Source: Actinomadura parmotrematis
Lineage (GTDB): Bacteria; Actinomycetota; Actinomycetes; Streptosporangiales; Streptosporangiaceae
Reading direction: 5' to 3'
Assembly (NCBI RefSeq): GCF_019458805.1
Contig: NZ_JAIBOA010000012.1
Span: 62,001 to 126,000 of the forward strand
Length of the DNA: 64,000 nt
The translations under genes were made by a program, and so were the position numbers. Positions 61,458 to 64,000 of the stretch are shown piece by piece. Each line of letters begins with the position of its first letter. The stretch's first letter is position 1. Below the pieces are notes generated by a model. It searched no databases. It was not told the origin of the DNA and saw nothing but the letters and a program-made list of their open reading frames with translations.

Positions 61458-62999
61458 CTAGGGCTCGCGGTCGCCCTGGGCGGTCGCGCCGGCCGGCTCC
61501 TGCGCGGGCTCCGGCTCGGGTTCCGGCTCGGGTTCCGGCGCGGGCGGCTCCTCCTGCGGTTCCCGCGCGGCGGGGGGCGGCCCGGTGCGGGACGCGGCGC
61601 GGCGCGCTCCGGCGAACGCCAGCGGGACGGCGAGGACGCCGATCAGCATCGGCCCCGGCATGTAGCGGAACAGCTGGGCGGGGTTGGCGGCGAGCACCGA
61701 CAGCTGCCCGGCGACGATCATGGCGGTGAGGGCGAGCGCGGCGGGGCTCCGGCGGCGCCGCGCGTACAGCGCGATCGCCGCGATGCCCGCGTAGCACCAG
61801 ATCGGGGCCCGCCAGAGCAGGAACTCCAGCTGCTCCATGCGGCTCGCCCGCAGGACGAACACCATCGCGTCGCGCTCGGGCTGCAGGAGCGGGCGCGTCC
61901 TCAGGTCGGCCAGGTAGGGGTTGCCCTCCATCCGGCCGCCGGGCGCCGCCCAGCCGAACCGGTCGGGCGTGACGCCGCCCTCGCCGACGATGGTGTGCCC
62001 GTCCAGCTCGCGCGGCCCCGGCCAGATCCGCCAGGCGATGGAGCCGCGGCAGACGCGGGCGCCGATCGCCGCGTCGGGGGTGCGGCGCAGCGTGCGGCCC
62101 CACAGCGCGAGCAGCTCGTCGGTGCGCCCGTCGGCGACGGTCTTGTCGAACCGGGGCCGGTTGGTCAGCCAGTCGGAGCTGTAGCAGCTCGTCCCGGCCT
62201 GGTCCCAGAACCACAGCGGCGCGACCTCGGCCATGACGGCGCGGTCCCGCGCGGTGAAGGTCTCCGGGCGGTCGTGGTAGGTCACCGCGATGTCGGCGTA
62301 CGCCGAGGCGTAGGTGAGGCTCGGCTGCGCCGCCTCGATCTTCAGGGCGGGGTAGACGAGCGAGGTCAGCACGAAGGAGAACGCGATCGGCACGAGGGTG
62401 AGGGCGAGCAGCCGCGCCCAGTACCGGCGGAGCGCGATCACCAGGACGGGGACGGCGACGAGCGCCGTCAGGAACCCGTTGTTGCGGAACAGCACGAGGC
62501 CGAGGAAGCCCGCGCCGATCAGCCAGAACGCCCGCGCGGGCGGCGCCTCGCCGGCGAGGCGCCGGGCGACGATCCGGCCGGTCGCGGCGAACACCACGAC
62601 CGCCGAGATGGTGAACGGCACGTCCTTCCACACGAACGAGGGGAACTGGCCGAGCGAGGGGATCGCCACCGCGACGAACGCCGCGAGCGCGGCCCAGCGT
62701 GCGCGCACCCCGAGGTCGTGCAGGACGTCGGCGGCGTAGGCGAGCGCCACCGCCCACAGCACGACCTGGAGGAAGGTGAGGGTGGCGAGGGTGCCGGTGC
62801 CCTTCAGCGACAGCCAGACGAGCCCGTCGTAGGGCACCGAGTGGTTCGCCATCCAGTGCCCGGTGGTGACGTGCCACACGTAGGCGACCGAGTCGTAACT
62901 CATCGCCCCCGGGTAGAAGGCCGCCCACCAGAGGAGCAGCACGACCTGGCAGACCGCGTAGACGGCGAGCGGGAGCCGCAGCCGTGCGGGAAGTCTCAA
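61458..62999 (-). CDS. Polytopic membrane protein, GT-C-like
   Basis: TTG 62999 overlaps the flippase stop (TTGA) and starts just before the first helix (LRLPLAVYAVCQVVLLLWW). The longer frame to 63185 is the flippase shadow. The protein has 513 residues. About ten transmembrane helices are visible. The first outer loop has FYPGAMSYDSVAYVWHVTTG with an Asp where GT-C enzymes have their acidic residue, and WKDVPF follows. A soluble outer loop covers about residues 230-370 (SLTYASAYADIAVTYHDRPE), and the tail is acidic EPEPEP. It may be a lipid-sugar-dependent glycosyltransferase; the family is not certain. Confidence 0.72.
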   Translation of the reverse strand: MRLPARLRLPLAVYAVCQVVLLLWWAAFYPGAMSYDSVAYVWHVTTGHWMANHSVPYDGLVWLSLKGTGTLATLTFLQVVLWAVALAYAADVLHDLGVRARWAALAAFVAVAIPSLGQFPSFVWKDVPFTISAVVVFAATGRIVARRLAGEAPPARAFWLIGAGFLGLVLFRNNGFLTALVAVPVLVIALRRYWARLLALTLVPIAFSFVLTSLVYPALKIEAAQPSLTYASAYADIAVTYHDRPETFTARDRAVMAEVAPLWFWDQAGTSCYSSDWLTNRPRFDKTVADGRTDELLALWGRTLRRTPDAAIGARVCRGSIAWRIWPGPRELDGHTIVGEGGVTPDRFGWAAPGGRMEGNPYLADLRTRPLLQPERDAMVFVLRASRMEQLEFLLWRAPIWCYAGIAAIALYARRRRSPAALALTAMIVAGQLSVLAANPAQLFRYMPGPMLIGVLAVPLAFAGARRAASRTGPPPAAREPQEEPPAPEPEPEPEPEPAQEPAGATAQGDREP

Positions 63000-64000
63000 A
63001 GGGTCACCATTCCATCGTCGATCCGTCCCCCCGCGGGGACCGTGGCGCGGGCGGCGCCCGCCAGCCGCAGCCCGAGCAGCAGGACCGCCGCGGCGCACGA
63101 CAGCACGAGCGCGACCTCGACCCGCGGGAGCACGTCCATGGGGAGCAGGCAGGCCAGCACGAAGACCAGCAGCGCACCGGCCCACCCTAGGCCGTTGCCG
63201 GCGTGCCTGCCGAGCGCGACGAGCCCGGACTGGAACACCTGCGCGATCATGTAGAGGGCGGTGGCGCCGGCGAGCACCACGATGTCGAGGCGGCCGAGGT
63301 GGAAGCCGGCGCCGAACGCCAGGTGCAGCACCTGCGGGCCGGCCAGCGCGGCGCCGAGCACGCCCGCCGCGCCGACGGCGCCGGTCGCGGCGAGCACCCG
63401 GCGCAGCTCGCGGCCGAACGCGGGCCGGTCGCCGGCGGCGAGCGCCCGCGACAGGCCGGGCAGCAGCACCGCCTGCACCGCCTGGAACAGGAACAGCGGG
63501 ACGCGGGCGACGACGAACGCGGCGAGGAACCGCCCGGCGGCGTCGCTGCCGGGGTCCAGCAGCCGGACCGCGACCATCGCGGCGTTGGCGACGCCCTGCG
63601 CGCAGACGGCGGCGAGCAGCAGCCAGCCGAGGTTCACCGAGATCTCCGACCAGGCCGCGGCCGGGCCGGGGCGGAGCGCGGCGCGCGTCCCGGGGGCGGT
63701 GGCGAGCACCGACAGCAGCGGCGCGGCCGCGAGCAGCCAGGCGTAGGGGGCGGCGGTGTGCACGCCGGCCGCGAACAGCGCGAGGCAGCCGGCGATGCGG
63801 ACGCCGCCCTCCAGCCCGAGCTGGGCGGAGTACCAGCCGAACCGGCCGGTGCCCGAGAACGCGCCGCGGGTGACGTACTGGGCCGACATCGCCGCGAGCG
63901 CGGCGCCGAGCGCGAGCAGCGGCGCCCAGCGGCCGTCGAACAGCCGGCCGACGAGGGCGGGGGCGAGCAGCGCGCCCGCCGCGAGGAGCACGGCGAGGAC
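62996..64000 (-). CDS. Polysaccharide flippase (MATE/Wzx-like), C-terminal part; 5' end outside window
   Basis: The frame is open to the window end, leaving the last 334 residues. Eight to nine hydrophobic helices are visible (LAAGALLAPALVGRLFDGRW; CLALFAAGVHTAAPYAWLLA; LDIVVLAGATALYMIAQVFQ). The loop VARVPLFLFQAVQAVLLPGLSRALAAGDRPAF (residues about 150-180 of this part) is typical of the oligosaccharide flippase superfamily. These proteins move lipid-linked glycans to the outer face of the membrane. The stop overlaps the start of the GT-C-like gene, so the two are coupled. Confidence 0.85.
   Translation of the reverse strand, partial: VLAVLLAAGALLAPALVGRLFDGRWAPLLALGAALAAMSAQYVTRGAFSGTGRFGWYSAQLGLEGGVRIAGCLALFAAGVHTAAPYAWLLAAAPLLSVLATAPGTRAALRPGPAAAWSEISVNLGWLLLAAVCAQGVANAAMVAVRLLDPGSDAAGRFLAAFVVARVPLFLFQAVQAVLLPGLSRALAAGDRPAFGRELRRVLAATGAVGAAGVLGAALAGPQVLHLAFGAGFHLGRLDIVVLAGATALYMIAQVFQSGLVALGRHAGNGLGWAGALLVFVLACLLPMDVLPRVEVALVLSCAAAVLLLGLRLAGAARATVPAGGRIDDGMVTL

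Overview
The window is a 64 kb, very GC-rich stretch of an actinomycete chromosome. It has strong third-position G/C, GTG and TTG starts, a WhiB regulator and the complete F420 set fbiA, fbiB and fbiC. The DUF3499, TIGR03089, SCO4226-like and CU044_5270-like genes point to a filamentous actinomycete, most like Streptosporangiales/Actinomadura; the genus is an inference. No rRNA, tRNA, CRISPR array, transposase or replication origin was seen. Gene order from about 18 to 52 kb (SIS isomerase, Trm112, manB, DUF3499, degenerate metallopeptidase, whiB, fbiA, fbiB ... NDP-sugar transferase ... LCP and TIGR03089) follows, with insertions, the order I remember for Mycobacterium tuberculosis Rv3256c-Rv3268.

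Layout. 0-3.8 kb: end of a DUF4129 / DUF4350 / MoxR ATPase / DUF58 operon, with its usual companions SpoIIM-like and RDD proteins at 5.4-7.4 kb. An AraC regulator and a DUF4242 protein lie between them. 7.4-10 kb: a secreted GH5 glycosidase and two hypothetical proteins. 10-13.3 kb: two tandem adenosylhomocysteinase-family genes of different evolutionary types, divergent from a small MerR gene. 13.4-17.2 kb: two envelope proteins, a long perfect inverted repeat, and a NarL-type two-component system whose kinase seems to be translated through a 24-codon leader ORF. 17.2-18 kb: a gene-free stretch with hairpins, a terminator and a 58/68-bp tandem repeat array. 18-22.7 kb: cation efflux, sugar-phosphate isomerase, Trm112, phosphomannomutase, DUF3499 and a metallopeptidase-like protein. 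22.7-31.3 kb: DUF5719, a very large GT2 membrane glycosyltransferase, whiB, a Q/Y-rich membrane protein, fbiA-fbiB. 31.3-37.9 kb: accessory genes, including a HicA-like two-gene cassette next to a truncated CU044_5270 gene, and an SDR/XRE pair. 38.1-42.2 kb: fbiC, a LysR regulator and a small membrane protein. 42.1-64 kb: envelope polysaccharide and teichoic-acid-like biosynthesis (NDP-sugar transferase, methyltransferase, flippase-like protein, several glycosyltransferases, LCP ligase, acyltransferase, GT2-TagF fusion, CDP-alcohol phosphotransferase, GT2, GT-C-like protein and a flippase cut by the window edge), with thioredoxin, an AlkA-type glycosylase and TIGR03089 among them.

How the genes work together. 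manB, the SIS isomerase and the NDP-sugar transferase can supply activated mannose-type sugars. The glycosyltransferases, GT-C proteins and flippases can build and export glycans. LCP, TagF and the CDP-alcohol enzyme indicate an anionic wall polymer. fbiA, fbiB and fbiC together make coenzyme F420. Many genes here have a TANNNT hexamer 6-7 nt before the start codon, which suggests leaderless transcripts. The points most worth a second look are the HicA-like cassette, the two SAH hydrolase types, the kinase leader ORF, the start codon buried in a 33-nt palindrome, the 27-bp perfect inverted repeat and the tandem array growing from the 3' end of the efflux gene.
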